From contig CAJFCV020000006.1 in NCBI GenBank assembly GCA_904066235.2, forward strand, positions 8,742,001 to 8,806,000: a stretch of DNA of 64,000 nt, read 5' to 3'. Each line of letters starts with the position of its first letter. The stretch's first letter is position 1. The translations under genes and the position numbers were made by a program. The notes below the pieces were generated by a model. It did no database searches. It saw only the letters and a program-made list of their open reading frames with translations, and had not been told where the DNA came from. This document shows, piece by piece, positions 1-11,021 of this stretch. Origin of the DNA: Bursaphelenchus xylophilus. Taxonomy: Eukaryota; Nematoda; Chromadorea; Rhabditida; Aphelenchoididae.

Positions 1-899
1 AACGGGCGGCCTCTATAATTACGACACGAGAAGCGACGCGATACGTTTTTAATGTCATGCCATTGGTATGTAAAACCGTCAGGGCATCGTGTGACTACGC
101 AATCCACAAGGAATATGGTATTGCAACGGTCTAACGTCGGTTTCAGCGACCTTCCACTAATCAACCTCTGTTGTGAATGTCTCCTTGGCAAATTTCGGCT
201 GTGGATTGCCGTAAACCGGGGTCAGCTGGGGTCACAGCTTCACATAATACCTTATGATGACGTCGCGGTGTTTTCCGACCCTCAGCACGGTGCGTCCGCT
301 ACTAATGAAGCTCAGTTCTTGACTTAAGTGAACCCCAGAGATGGCGGAGTTAGAAGTCCGGCGGATTATTTCTCTTCAACCAGAAGCAGTGGTAAACTTT
401 TGTCTGCCATAACATTTAGATTTGTTAAAGGCTTCCGAGACGACCAGAAAATTCCTCACAACTTGAGCCCAGCGGTCTAACTGAGCGAAAATCTGCCGTT
501 TTCCGATTCAGGGACAAGATGGGTCAGTATGCGCCAAAAAAGTTTGCCCAGAGGGTTTCGGGTCGTGTGATGGGCGTTATTGAGGCCTCAGGGAGCGTAA
601 CTAAACATCAGTTATTGATATCCTGCGTTTTTATTAGGGTAATACCCCAAATTCGCAAGTGCGGTTATAATTTTGCGACACCGAAAAGTATCATAATTTT
701 GGTTTTTGCAGCTTTTCTCTAAAATACGGAAACTTTTCAAAATAATTTTTTGGGACATCATTTCTAGTACACTGATGCACATTGGTGCCAAATATGACAC
801 ATTTCTATTAACAATCACAAAAGGTACACTCATTTTTAAAGTGCGGTTATAATTATGACGCATACTGTAGTGACCGCTGAGAAATACGACATTCTTCAG
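1..899. other. 5' flank with no supported gene; diverged direct repeats
   Basis: I find no convincing exon here. A short motif recurs in the same orientation: TATAATTACGACACG near 15, GTGCGGTTATAATTTTGCGA near 660 and GTGCGGTTATAATTATGACG near 840. It resembles the ends of Tc1-like transposons, but no inverted partner was found. The first stretch (1-330) is somewhat richer in GC than the rest. The exon for the amino-terminal ligand-binding lobe, present in the next two paralogues, is not recognisable here. Confidence 0.4.
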
Positions 900-2378
900 A
901 TCTTAAATTTCATCGCCAAGGAATTGGGGTATGTTCTACACGCGAGAGTTGACCACGACCTATACTGGAAAGGTAATATGACAGAGTTGCTAGAACTGGA
1001 TGATATAGATACGATAGGCGTGCCGCTGCAGAAAACGCGGGAACTGATGCAATATGGAGAGTTTACAAAGTCGCTGTATACGGTAGGCCAGACATTGGGC
1101 TGCAAACTCTACATAAAAATAATAATATTTTTAAATGGAGCAGTTGCAGGCCGACGGACGAATTATGATTTACACTGCGGCTGACATGGACGATGGTTGG
1201 TGGAATGTGTTCAAAGTCTATGATAGTGCAACATGGATTATGATGCTGATAATGATCATCGTCGAGTGTGCCTTTCTCTGTGCCGTGAATCACTTGGAAA
1301 TGCGGGTGCGCGCAAAGAAACGGGTGAACCACGTCGACGTAAGGTTGACTCCACAATATCTATCGTCTTCTTAATGCCTTACCATAATACCTTAACATTT
1401 TCATCCTCAGGTTGTTTGGAGCATCGTAGAAGTCCAATTTTTCCAATCTGCCTCAAACAATCTTCGTTTCACCTCAGGCAAGCTGTCGTTGTGGTGCTTT
1501 GCTCTTCTGCAAACAAAGCTGATGCTGGGTGTACTGACCTCTTGGTTCTTGTCCTCATTATTGACCGAGCCGAACTTTTCCAGCTTATTAGACGAAGATT
1601 ATGTCTTTAATCAGATCGCAAGTGGCAGTCGGAAGTTGATATCGCAAGGGTCGACCTCGTGGTTTTACACGGAAACGGGAGCCACGTACGCCCGATTGAC
1701 AAAGGTGCTGAATGGGAGCTTTGCGGAGATCGTGCAACCTGAAGGTAGGACACTCGCCATCAGTGAATTCGGTGGGGAAAGTCTCAGAAGAGCCGCGTAG
1801 ATATTCCTCAAGCTTTAAATGTAGCCTGTACACGTGCATTAGGCAGATCCGCTATTTTGAACGACCGACATTTTTGGTCATATTCCTTGCAACTTGAGCG
1901 TTTCCCCGTTTGTAAAAATTCAACCATGCCGCCAATTTAGAGATCGTTTCTCGAATGCGCAAAGAAGGCGCTCTGCTGTTTACCGAGCTCGACACTGGAA
2001 GCTATGTGGAGGCCAGCCGATACTGTGATATAGAATCAACCAGGGTCGTCTTCCCGCAAATTGGGTCCAAGATTATGCTACCCAGGAATAGCTCGCTGCT
2101 TCCGAGATTCAACGACATAATCGAGCACAATCAGAAACGGTTTCAGAGTATCTACAGGAAGTACACGGAGTTAAAGGAGGATTCAATTTGTCATCGTTTC
2201 AAATTAGGGGATGACTTGAGTGAGTAATACAAAATTAACATTCATTAAAAACAAATTTCATCTCTTTTCAGCGGTCACAACTTTCACTGGCTTGTTCGTT
2301 ATATGTGGGGTTCTTTTGGGCCTTTCGGTTTGTATCTGCATTGTTGAGATGATTGTGAATAAACATGTTCTGAAATAG
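900..2378 (+). CDS. Divergent ionotropic receptor (iGluR-fold), copy 1, 5' incomplete
   Basis: Exons about 900-1082, 1150-1338, 1411-1744, 1941-2219 and 2272-2378 join in frame by comparison with two downstream paralogues. In order they give the end of ligand lobe S1 (ILNFIAKELGY), an M1 helix (WIMMLIMIIVECAFLCAV), a re-entrant/M3 segment ending LTSWFLSSLL, lobe S2 (GALLFTELDTGS, YCDIESTRVVFP) and an M4 helix (FTGLFVICGVLLGLSVCICI). The order S1-M1-P-M3-S2-M4 is that of ionotropic glutamate receptors and insect IRs; M3 lacks the SYTANLAAF consensus. The exon carrying LRVLFPN in the paralogues is missing. An ATG at 855 is in frame and could start a short protein lacking most of S1, or the 5' exon lies outside the window. 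Ligand unknown; chemosensory or modulatory role is inference. Confidence 0.72.
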
Positions 2379-2885
2379 TAGACGGATATCGTATTTCGAG
2401 CAACCATTATCATTCCCAAAATCCTAAAATTTCATTGTTCGAAACGAAAAGCATGTGTTCAACCACATTGTTCATCTTCATTTTCAACATGGAAAGGAAA
2501 GGGAAACTGTGACGGTTGGCATAATTTTATACTTGAATCTGTGTATTATCTTCTACCAGGCAATATGGGACAGTATTCGGTGGCCATAACCGCCCCTTCC
2601 TATAACCTTTCCATTACTATATGTAGGCGCATATGTATGTATATTGTGTGCCAAATATAAACATAGTTTATCAAGGGCCGTTGTTTGCTGGCAACAAAGC
2701 TGACCTTCGTAGACTAACATCCGTATTTCTACGAATTCGACGCCCTCTATCTTCCCGGATTTTGAAACCATGTACAAGACAACACTCGTGAAGGCAAATA
2801 TCTCCGCTGTGTGTCAGCTGTGCGCCTCTTCATACACTACAAAATCCCGACGACAGGAAACGCAAATAGAAACAAAGATTGCACT

Positions 2886-4403
2886 ATGATTCCTCGACCA
2901 TGTACGGCCGTCAAACCGATGAATCTAACGTATGAAAACAGGCCGCTTAGAGTGCTGTTCCCAAACCGCTTCCCATACATACGTTTCGGTTGCATTGATG
3001 GTGCAAACAAAGTGCGTTACGGGTGTACATACCAAGGATTGATGGTTGAAGTAAGTTGTAAAAGGATGTTTCCATTATTGCAATTTTAATCATATACAGC
3101 GATAACCGGTAACGTAACGACTGCTTTAGATATTCACCTTGCTCGCCAAAAGACTTGGCTACAGACTACAAATCACGATAAACAATGACCTGATTTGGAA
3201 TGGAAATTTAAGTACGATACTTGAGGAGAGCGACGTCGATGCTCTTGGGATTCCGTTGCCAACAACTAAGCATCCCGAAATGTATGCTGACTTAACACTT
3301 CCAATCTACAAGGTAAAGGCTTTGAGGAACCGCCGTACAGCTTTAAACTATCATCTTTAGGCAGAAGAGAACATTCTCATCTACCTCCCCGGACACATGG
3401 ACGACAGCTGGTGGAATATGTTCAGTGTTTTCGATCGAACAGTTTGGATTCTTCTGCTGGTAATGTTCACAATTAAATGCGTTTTTTGTTGCCTTGTGAA
3501 CCGAGCCGAAGTCCGGTTGAAAACGAAGAAATCGTTGTCAGGCTTAGAGGTGGGTACCAGACCCGGCTATCACAATGTATATTTTCTAATCAGGTCGTTT
3601 GGGAGCTCATCCAACTGCAGCTTTTCCAATCTCCCTCAACAAACTTCACCTTTGTCTCCGCAAGAGTGCCGCTCACGCTGTTTTCGTTGTTGCAGACAAC
3701 TCTTCTGCTCGGCATTCTGACGTCCTGGTTTTTATCGTCGCTTTTACGCGTGCCGAACCGCGCCGCTTTCCTCAAAAGTGACTACATCTTTCGTGAGATT
3801 ACTCGGGGAAGAAGGGAACTGATAAGTCAAGGACCAACTTCCTGGATTTACACCAATACTGGCCAAGAATACATCCGATTGACCGGCGCTTTGAACGGAA
3901 CGTCCATTAGGAAGGTCCCGCCTGAAGGTAACACAGGAACGGAGCTGGCAGCACAACCGTTAAGTTGCCAATTTCAGAAATCTTGAAAAAGGTTCGTGAA
4001 GAAGGCGCCTTACTCTTCACCGAAACAGACACTCGGGGTTATTATGAAGCCAGAAAGTATTGCGACATATTCCCCAGCACCTTTATGCTGCCTCCGATCG
4101 AAAAGAGCATCATGCTGAGGAAGGACAGCCCGTTGACGGCTAAATTCAATAAATTAATAAGCGAAGACTACCGACGATTCAACGGATATTATCGCAAATA
4201 TTCGAATATGAATCAAAACACGCGTTGCAACCAGTTTAAAATTGGGCAACCGCTGGGTAAGAGAACCTCTGTTTTTAATACTCAAAAATTTATTAGAACT
4301 CCAGGTCTTTCTTGGCCTTTTCATGATCTGCGCCTCTCTCAGCGTCGGTGCATGTTGTGTTTTTGTCGTCGAGATGATTGTAAAAAAGCGTATGGTTAAA
4401 TGA
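2886..4403 (+). CDS. Divergent ionotropic receptor (iGluR-fold), copy 2
   Basis: Exons about 2886-3050, 3130-3312, 3361-3549, 3594-3927, 3978-4256 and 4297-4403 join in frame with the same intron positions as copies 1 and 3. S1 begins with LRVLFPNRFPYIR and continues to IFTLLAKRLGY. M1 is WILLLVMFTIKCVFCCLV, the M3 region contains ILTSWFLSSLL, S2 contains EEGALLFTETDTRGYYEA and YCDIFPSTFMLP, and M4 is VFLGLFMICASLSVGACC followed by a short tail. It is the most diverged of the three: the GRIMIYTAAD segment shared by copies 1 and 3 is ENILIYLPGH here. The start is uncertain: the first in-frame ATG (2886) gives no obvious signal peptide, so an upstream exon may be missing. About 0.5 kb separates it from copy 1. 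Confidence 0.75.
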
Positions 4404-4836
4404 ATTGTGCTCGACAATTTCTCGTGTCTTAACGTCAGCCGAAACAAGAAAAAAATGAATGGAAAATGGACGAAAACAATCGGTAAATGTGCATATGATA
4501 ATTACTTGCGTCTTTCAACCATGCCTTCTTATGAGCGCTAAAAATCCCTGAAGAGTTGCGTCGTCATTGTTGAATTATTTGTGAATAAAACCATTTTCAA
4601 ACAACAAAAAATAATTCGTGAAGATTTGTCGTTTCTTTGGTATCTTCAATCTTCAAACATTCTCAAAAAACACCTGTTTCCCAACCAAAAATATTTGTTA
4701 TTTTTCCGTGATTCCTGGTATGTGTTATGTATCTTTGTGTATGCTTTCGAAGGCGTCTGCAGAAAAGTGCGGAAGTCAGTGAAGGTCGCTGAAACCCAAT
4801 CCTTGCTGCATTAATTCATGCCAATTGGTTCAGTGT

Positions 4837-6384
4837 ATGAATACAACGTTCCTTTCGAAACAGCTGCGGGTTTTGTTTCCCAATCACTTTCCCTACGTAA
4901 ACTCTGAGTGCATAAATTCGAATGGCAGGGTGCGATACGGATGTGCGTATCCCGGTTTGATGGTGGATGTAAGCCCGTGTTTCATGATTTTTGAACATTC
5001 AAAAGAGGTTTCCGTTTTGCTATTACAGCATTTGTCTTGATGATTTAGATCCTAAATTTTATCGCCAAAAGAATGGGTTATACCTTATATGCCAAGTTGG
5101 ACAACGACCAGATTTGGAGGGGAAACGTTAGTGCCCTGTGGGAGCTGCCCGATATTGATACAATTGGAGTTCCACTGCAGAGAAGTATGGAACGATTGAA
5201 GTATGTGGACTTCACAAAGTCCATGTATGAGGTGAGTTGGGCTTTCCGTATATAGCCCATGCTGGCTGTTATTGTTATCGCAGCAGCTATAAAATCAAAT
5301 ATATACATTTCAGGCAGAAGGACGAATTATGATCTACACGGCAGCCGACTTAGATGACGGCTGGTGGAACATGTTCAAGGTTTACGATAAGACATCCTGG
5401 ATTATGATGTTGGTGATGCTAATTATTGAATGCATCTTTCTATCGGCTGTTAACCATTTAGAAGCCCGTGCATGTTTCAAGAAACACGTTAGAAACGTCG
5501 ATGTATGCATAGGGATTTAGCAAACAACGTTGTTGCTGTTCAAAAAAAAATATACTCTTTATCCTCCAGGTAGTATGGAATGTGGTAAAAATACAGTTCT
5601 TCCAATCGGCCTCAAGCAACTTTTATTTCACCTCAGGCAAGCTGTCGTTGTGGTGGTTTGCTCTACTGCAATCCACCTTAATGCTGGGCGTCCTAACGTC
5701 GTGGTTTCTGTCATCGTTGCTCAAGACGCCCACCTATTCTAATCTGCTGGCCGAAGATTACATCTACAAGGAGATTGGCACCGGAGAGCGGAAGCTGATC
5801 GCTCAAGGATCCACCTCGTGGTTTTACACGGAGACTGGGGCCACTTTTTCCAAATTGGCAAAAGTTCTAAACGGAAGTTTTGCAGAGAGAGTCTTGCCTT
5901 CTGGTAAGCCATCATTCATACATGTATGTCGTATTCCATTACTGCTTTCTTGTAGACATTATTCATCGAATGCGAAACGAAGGTGCCCTGCTCTTCACCG
6001 CGCTGGACAAAGGCAGCTACGCGGAAGTACGGCAATACTGCGACATCCAATCGACAAACATTGTCTTTCCTCCAATCGACGCCAAGATTATGCTAGCCAA
6101 GAACAGCTCACTGCTTCCGTGGTTTAACGACATTATTGTGCACAATCAAAAACGCCTTCAGAATCTGTATAGGAAGTACACAACCATAAAGGTTGATTCA
6201 ATCTGCGAAAATTTTAAGATAGGAGACGAGCTGAGTAAGTCATGTCAACCGTTTGTAACGAAAACTAGCTTTTTCAGAAGTGAAAAGTTTCACTGGCTTG
6301 TTCATAATTTGTGGGCTTCTTTTGGCTATTTCATGCTGTGTATTTATTATTGAGATGATGGTGGATAAAAATATATTGATATAG
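4837..6384 (+). CDS. Divergent ionotropic receptor (iGluR-fold), copy 3
   Basis: Exons about 4837-4968, 5049-5231, 5314-5502, 5570-5903, 5956-6234 and 6278-6384 join in frame. S1 starts QLRVLFPNHFPYVNS and runs through ILNFIAKRMGY; M1 is WIMMLVMLIIECIFLSAV; the pore/M3 block reads LWWFALLQSTLMLG then VLTSWFLSSLL; S2 carries GALLFTALDKGSYAEV and YCDIQSTNIVFPP; M4 is FTGLFIICGLLLAISCC. It is closest to copy 1 in both sequence and exon lengths, suggesting a recent tandem duplication, with copy 2 older. The first coding exon may start further upstream, because no signal peptide precedes S1 at the chosen ATG. No large extracellular amino-terminal domain of the classical iGluR type is encoded, so it resembles IR-type receptors. 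Confidence 0.75.
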
Positions 6385-6715
6385 AATCTGCACTAGTATT
6401 GCGTATTGTGCAAATTCATCGTCGAGGTAGATCTAAAAAATAGGTTATATGAGCTATACTTACCTCAAGAAGATCTAACGTTTCTCTGTCAGATCCTACA
6501 CGCGAAGAACCAGACGGAAATGGAAGAAACAGAAACGGTAAATAAATACTATCTTTCTTCCTCCATTCTCATGTTTCTCACGTCCCGGGAGGGCTTTGTG
6601 GGTGCCATTCCCGATTCACCTGTCTTAAGAAGCTTTTCTCAAGCCCCCAAAGAATTCTCCAAGATTTAATCTGCATGTGTTTATTGTGTCATTTGTGATA
6701 AGTTGGTCATCAAAT
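6385..6715. other. Convergent intergenic gap
   Basis: Spacer between the 3' end of the third receptor (+) and the 3' end of the first pepsin-like gene (-). It presumably holds both 3' UTRs. No gene, repeat or clear motif is seen. Confidence 0.4.
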
Positions 6716-7959
6716 TCAATTTTTCTTTTTTGGGAATGCGATTCCTCCAGAAAAGTCAAAAACGACGCAATGCTTCCTCAGAATTGGCGTTCCGAACCGG
6801 AAATTGTACCGGTCTCCCGGAGCTGTCGCTTTTACTTTGAGCAGGCATGTATCCCCACTGTAATCTTCGTATAGTTCAGAAGCCCGAAATCGGATGTTTG
6901 TTCCTCCAAGAACAAACTCCATGGAGAGATCGGCGCCGCAATTCACTAGAAACTGACCTTGGTCGTCAATGTTGGCCCCCAAAGATTGGTCAAGCAATGT
7001 GACGGCAGGCCTTGGCATATGAATGAAGTCGGTTTTTAAGTCAAGAACGCCCTGAAATTTGGGCATTATGCGTTGAAAACGAAGCGTTTACGCTTTAATG
7101 TAACGCTTACTGTCCAAGATCCATTTTCGACCTCATTGTTAGGTGGGACTCTGAATGACGGTGATCTGAATGCCCAATTTCCATCCTTCAAGATCTCGGC
7201 GAACTTGTCAACTGCCTCGCACCGCATCTCGTCTATCGCTCCCAAAGTAAACACGCCATCGAAATCATTCTTCGGTCTTGATTCTAAGAGATAGGCCGAC
7301 AAGATTGGAGCAGGGATAGCTCCTTGCTCGGCCATCTGTTTAATCGGCGAAGTCAAGCCATTCTGTTCTCCCAATCCAAGGCCAAACACTCCGTCGTATC
7401 TGACGTGGTTGTATTGGCCATTGAACTGTTTTACAAGGCCGAATTTAATGTTCTTCCTTGCGTTGAATCCTGCGCGATAATGTGGAGCGAAACGGAAGGA
7501 ATCAGCGGCTAGTTCTGTTTTGATGGTTAGGTTGAGGAAGCTCAAATTGGTGGTGACGTCTTCTAAGAATGAACTTCAGTAAATCCGCAGCATGTTAAAC
7601 CCAGCGCTCTTTCCGTAACGGTATAAAGAGCTCCCAAAATTCTTACCTGAATTGAAAGTCCTTGACTTTCCTCTATCGAAAAGATTTTTGTTCTCGCACG
7701 ATGCTGGTCTTTCGACGTCCACTCCACAAGTACTGACTGCGTCAGGCACCCAAAAAACAGGGGTGGTGAAATCAAAGGCCACATTGAAGTCTTGTAACGG
7801 AGTTCCAAGAGAAACTGTCCCAATATACGACAAAGACCCCTTGTCCATATCGAGAGCCATTCCGTATGCCGCTTTCCCGAATTCTCGCGAAGAACGTTGC
7901 ACCGGAATCTCAAAAGAAGCGACGGTTGCTGCATGGAGAATAAGGAGAAACACCTTCAT
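6716..7959 (-). CDS. Pepsin-like (A1 family) secreted protein with degenerate active site, copy A
   Basis: Three exons (7959-7647, 7562-7111, 7051-6716) join to 366 aa. A signal peptide (MKVFLLILHAATVAS) precedes a short propeptide-like stretch. The first catalytic loop is FDFTTPVFWVPD where active pepsins have FDTGSSNLWVP: the Asp is kept, T-G is F-T. The second is GVLDLKTDFIHMP where pepsins have VDTGTS: again only Asp is kept. YDGVFGLG matches the conserved DGILGL block, and FVLGGTNIRF and VFDFSGGIAFP match the carboxyl lobe. The flap Tyr-Gly-Thr-Gly is not seen. It is the shortest copy and lacks the cysteine-rich exon found in B, C and D. The fold is clear; peptidase activity is doubtful. 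It may bind peptides or inhibitors in the gut lumen (inference). Confidence 0.85.
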
Positions 7960-7997
7960 GGTGTTTTACATGCAAGAAAACAACTAGGATAACGTTT

Positions 7998-8069
7998 CTT
8001 TTATAGCAAATCGCTGTCGTCCTTAGTGCAGGACAAATGCCAGATGATCTGGCTTAAAACCACTGATAA
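7998..8069 (-). promoter_or_regulatory. Candidate promoter of copy A: TATA box and TGATAA site
   Basis: Reading the minus strand, a TATAAAAG box lies about 40 bp upstream of the ATG (7998-8005). A TGATAA motif (8064-8069, plus strand) lies about 105 bp upstream. TGATAA is the core bound by intestinal GATA factors of the ELT-2 type in nematodes. The same pair recurs upstream of copies B, C and D. Confidence 0.5.
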
Positions 8070-8200
8070 AACTGTCGTCCTTGTATCGACTATCATAATC
8101 GCTACCTACCCCTTCTTTGCTTAGTGGTCTGCTTTATGTTAGGCAAAGGTAAAAAGGTGAAGCGTTCAATATTGCGCTCGAGACATTCAACGCAACGCTT

Positions 8201-8447
8201 GACAGTCAAGACCGTTTTATCTACCCTTGCAAGATCAATGTTAACTTTTACTTCGACGTCGGCGGAGAAATATTGGTCATACATAGCAGCTACCTCTCAG
8301 AACGGTGGCAGCTATTGCCAGCTCAAGATTCGGGAAAAAAGTGCAAATGACAAATACGACCTCCGCTATGACCTTTCAGCTTTTCAGAAACACTCTGTTG
8401 TTTTTGATTACAACGGACGACTGGCGTTGCCCAAGAAAACAGGGTAA
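8201..8447 (+). pseudogene. Inverted carboxyl-terminal fragment of a pepsin-like gene
   Basis: On the plus strand, opposite to the array, DRFIYPCKINVNFYFDVGG in one frame and then YCQLKIREKSANDKYDLRY through VVFDYNGRLALPKKTG in another match the last exon of the neighbouring pepsin-like genes, especially copy C (CQLKIRGTDPSDKYAFRY, VLDYNGRLAL). A frame change near 8305 breaks it, and no amino-terminal exons lie upstream. It is a 3' fragment left by an inverted duplication and ends in TAA at 8445-8447. Confidence 0.75.
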
Positions 8448-8687
8448 TTCAAATTGCAATTTCATTAATAAACCACAAGCCGCAACTTTTGGCTTTGGGC
8501 TTTACCACAAAGAGACGCCAGTTCTGGTTCTAGAGACAACAGTTGTCCCTTGCGATTTTAAAAACACCAACTACATATGTAGGTTTCGCAAGTTGTAGTC
8601 AGCTTCGTTTTGGAAATGCGCGGCTTCGCTGTATTCTGTTTTCTTTGATGTAGCAAGTTGACAAATTCGGCGAAATTTAATCTCAAA

Positions 8688-9969
8688 TTAAAAACGTTTT
8701 TCTGGGAAGGCAACTCGGCCGTTGTAGTCGAGCACAAGACAATTCCGTTGCAACAATACCGTTCCAAAGCGGAACGCGTACTTGTCCCGGTCCTGCGTCT
8801 GTTTGATTTTAATTGAGCATAGCGATCCATTGTACCGCTCGTATAAATAATTGGAGAGAATACTAATTGGTTGCCCTCCAATGTTGAACGTTAAGTACGC
8901 AGAACGTGAGCACTGGACGGTAATATGTCCGTCTTTTTGTTGTTGAAGACTTAGGTAATTTTTGAGAGTTACAAAAGCTGCAGGCGGAATGTGGATATAA
9001 TCGGTGGTGAGGTCAAGAATTCCCTAAAAATCGTTTATTAAGGTAACAAGTCTTCTTTACCATCCATAACGGGTCGCTAACTCCATACGTGCTTGTCAAG
9101 TAGAATGAAGTCGTATTGAAAGCCCAGTCACCATTTCGAATGACTTCCGAGTAAGCTTCGATGCCTTTACATCGCACTTGATCCTCACTTCCGAGGGTCA
9201 ACACGCCATCGCTTGTGGCATCCGTCTTGTTGTTGTTCAAATAAGCGGTCACCAATGGAGTTGAGATGCTCCCGCGCTGAGCCAACTGTTTGATTGGGGA
9301 ATTCAGCCCATCCGATGAGCCGATTCCAAGACCAAAAACACCGTCGTAGTTGACAAGTTTGTAGGGCCGGTCGAACTCTTTGACCCTTCCGAATTGAATA
9401 CTGTTGGCAGTGAAAGCGGGACGGTAATGGGGGCCCATCCTGAAGGTGTCGTAGCCTGTCTCTGCGTTTAATGTGCTTTGCAGATACTTTATGGAAGCAC
9501 TTGCGTTATCTAAAATCATGCATTATAAATATGGCAAGCCTACTGCTTATGAATGTCCTTGACTTTTCCACATGGTAGACGTTTTTGTTCGAGCAGTGCC
9601 CGCTCTCTTCATTGGCCATTGCATTTTTAACACAGCAATGGGAAGAGCAAAGATGAGGGCACAGCTTCTCTAAAATGGAATAGTATTGAAAATTGATGAC
9701 TTTATAATACCGTTGCCACATTGCTCTCCACACGAGCACGCTGCATCCGGCACCCATAGCGCTGGACTGCTAAAATCAAAGGCGACATTGAAGTCCTGGC
9801 CTGGGGTGCCTATCGAGATAATACCGACGTAGACCTTTGAAGTCTCATCGATATCTAACGGGGTTCCTGCAGTGCGTTGGAGGCTGCTAACTAAAGTCCT
9901 TCGTTGTAGTGGTATTTCAATAGAAATTACCGCCGCTATTAAGCAGAATATTGAGAAAAGAGGTCGCAT
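8688..9969 (-). CDS. Pepsin-like secreted protein with degenerate active site, copy B
   Basis: Four exons (9969-9711, 9669-9544, 9509-9061, 9023-8688) join to 389 aa. A signal peptide (MRPLFSIFCLIAAVIS) and IEIPLQRR lead into loop 1, FDFSSPALWVPDAACSC, with DTG changed to DFS. The 126-nt second exon encodes a cysteine-rich loop (EKLCPHLCSSHCC and a further Cys), giving eight Cys between the loop and KSRTF. YDGVFGLGIGSSDGL follows. Loop 2 is GILDLTTDYIHIP, with DTG changed to DLT. The carboxyl lobe has FNIGGQPISIL and LDYNGRVAFPEK. Reading frame and splice sites are intact, so the gene looks expressed rather than decayed. Catalysis is unlikely if the DTG glycines are required as in known A1 peptidases. 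Confidence 0.87.
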
Positions 9970-10005
9970 GGTCGATGTCCTTTAGAAATGATTTGCCTTT
10001 TCAGT

Positions 10006-10101
10006 CTTTTATTATATACAAAGTTCATTTTATTTTGTGCTTTTAATGAGCTTTTCAGAAGGTAAGTGGGAGTGCTTATCATTGCTACATTAGAGTGATA
10101 A
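10006..10101 (-). promoter_or_regulatory. Candidate promoter of copy B: TATA-like box and two TGATAA sites
   Basis: A TATATAATAAAAG-type box on the minus strand lies about 40 bp upstream of the ATG. TTATCA at 10076-10081 and TGATAA at 10096-10101 give two GATA-type sites in opposite orientation about 110-130 bp upstream. Confidence 0.5.
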
Positions 10102-10585
10102 CAGAAAACGCCTCCTCATCGTAATTAAATAACATTCCATATCAAAATTTTTACTGTCTAAATATTAATTAATTTTCGATGCTTTGAAATATGTGCAAAC
10201 AGACCCACGCAGGCCGTAGTAAATTTACAGGGCATTTGGCATCACTTTTCCCACATTTCCTGAGTGTTTTTGCCGGCATTCTCCATTTTTGAATAGGAAA
10301 TCAGTGTTTCTAACAGTTGAAGAACAAATTGAAGATCAGAGTCCATGACTTACACATATAATACTTTGTACAGAAATCAGGCGTTTTGAAGCTTGAATTT
10401 GAAGTGAACTTCGAGAAAATATAAGTATGGGGGTTTCGGAATTCGTCGGCATCTGTTTCTTGTCGTTGGCAAGAATCGAATTTCGCCGCGGTTTACACGT
10501 AATGAATGAATCTCACAAGCATGTTTGAACTTTTTAGCCATGAAATCTGTCATACTTTCACTCTTAGTTGTCTATTTGTATATAT

Positions 10586-10977
10586 CTACTGTGTAATGAT
10601 GCAAACTCTCGATGCTTTGCTCACTAACGTCGCCAAATTGGATGATTCGCGCCAAGAATTGCGGGAATGCCTTAGCATATAATGATGCTTGGGCGTGTAG
10701 GCGAAGTTCGGGATATGGACCTTCAGATATCTTGAAAATAGAGCATTTTCCGAAAAATCATGGGGGTTCATACTGTCATGGGCTTTAAGACACCCATACA
10801 GTTCCGAAAATATGATGATTGTTTTAGATGAGCTACCTCGGCACGTTCTTCATCCGAGAATTCGTTAAAGAACGCTGAAATGTTCTTGGCCCATTTACAT
10901 CCATCTTTTCCACTCAGTTCGCCCTTGTAGTCGTAGTATATTTTAAGCGATTTTAAGGCGGAGACAACCTTTCCCAT
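10586..10977 (-). pseudogene. Unrecognised two-frame coding fragment
   Basis: Two open frames follow each other on the minus strand: one from an ATG at 10977 (MGKVVSALKSLKIYYDYKG, WAKNISAFFNEFSDEERAE) to about 10768, and a second, shifted frame from about 10771 (MNPHDFSENALFSRYLKV) to a stop at 10586. They abut with a few bases of overlap and no splice sites between them. The composition looks coding (charged, few low-complexity runs), but I do not recognise a family. It could be a small gene broken by a frameshift, a small gene ending at 10768, or chance. Confidence 0.3.
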
Positions 10978-11021
10978 TAGGTGGTTATGATGATGGGGCT
11001 GGGAGAAAATTTTCGATCTTA

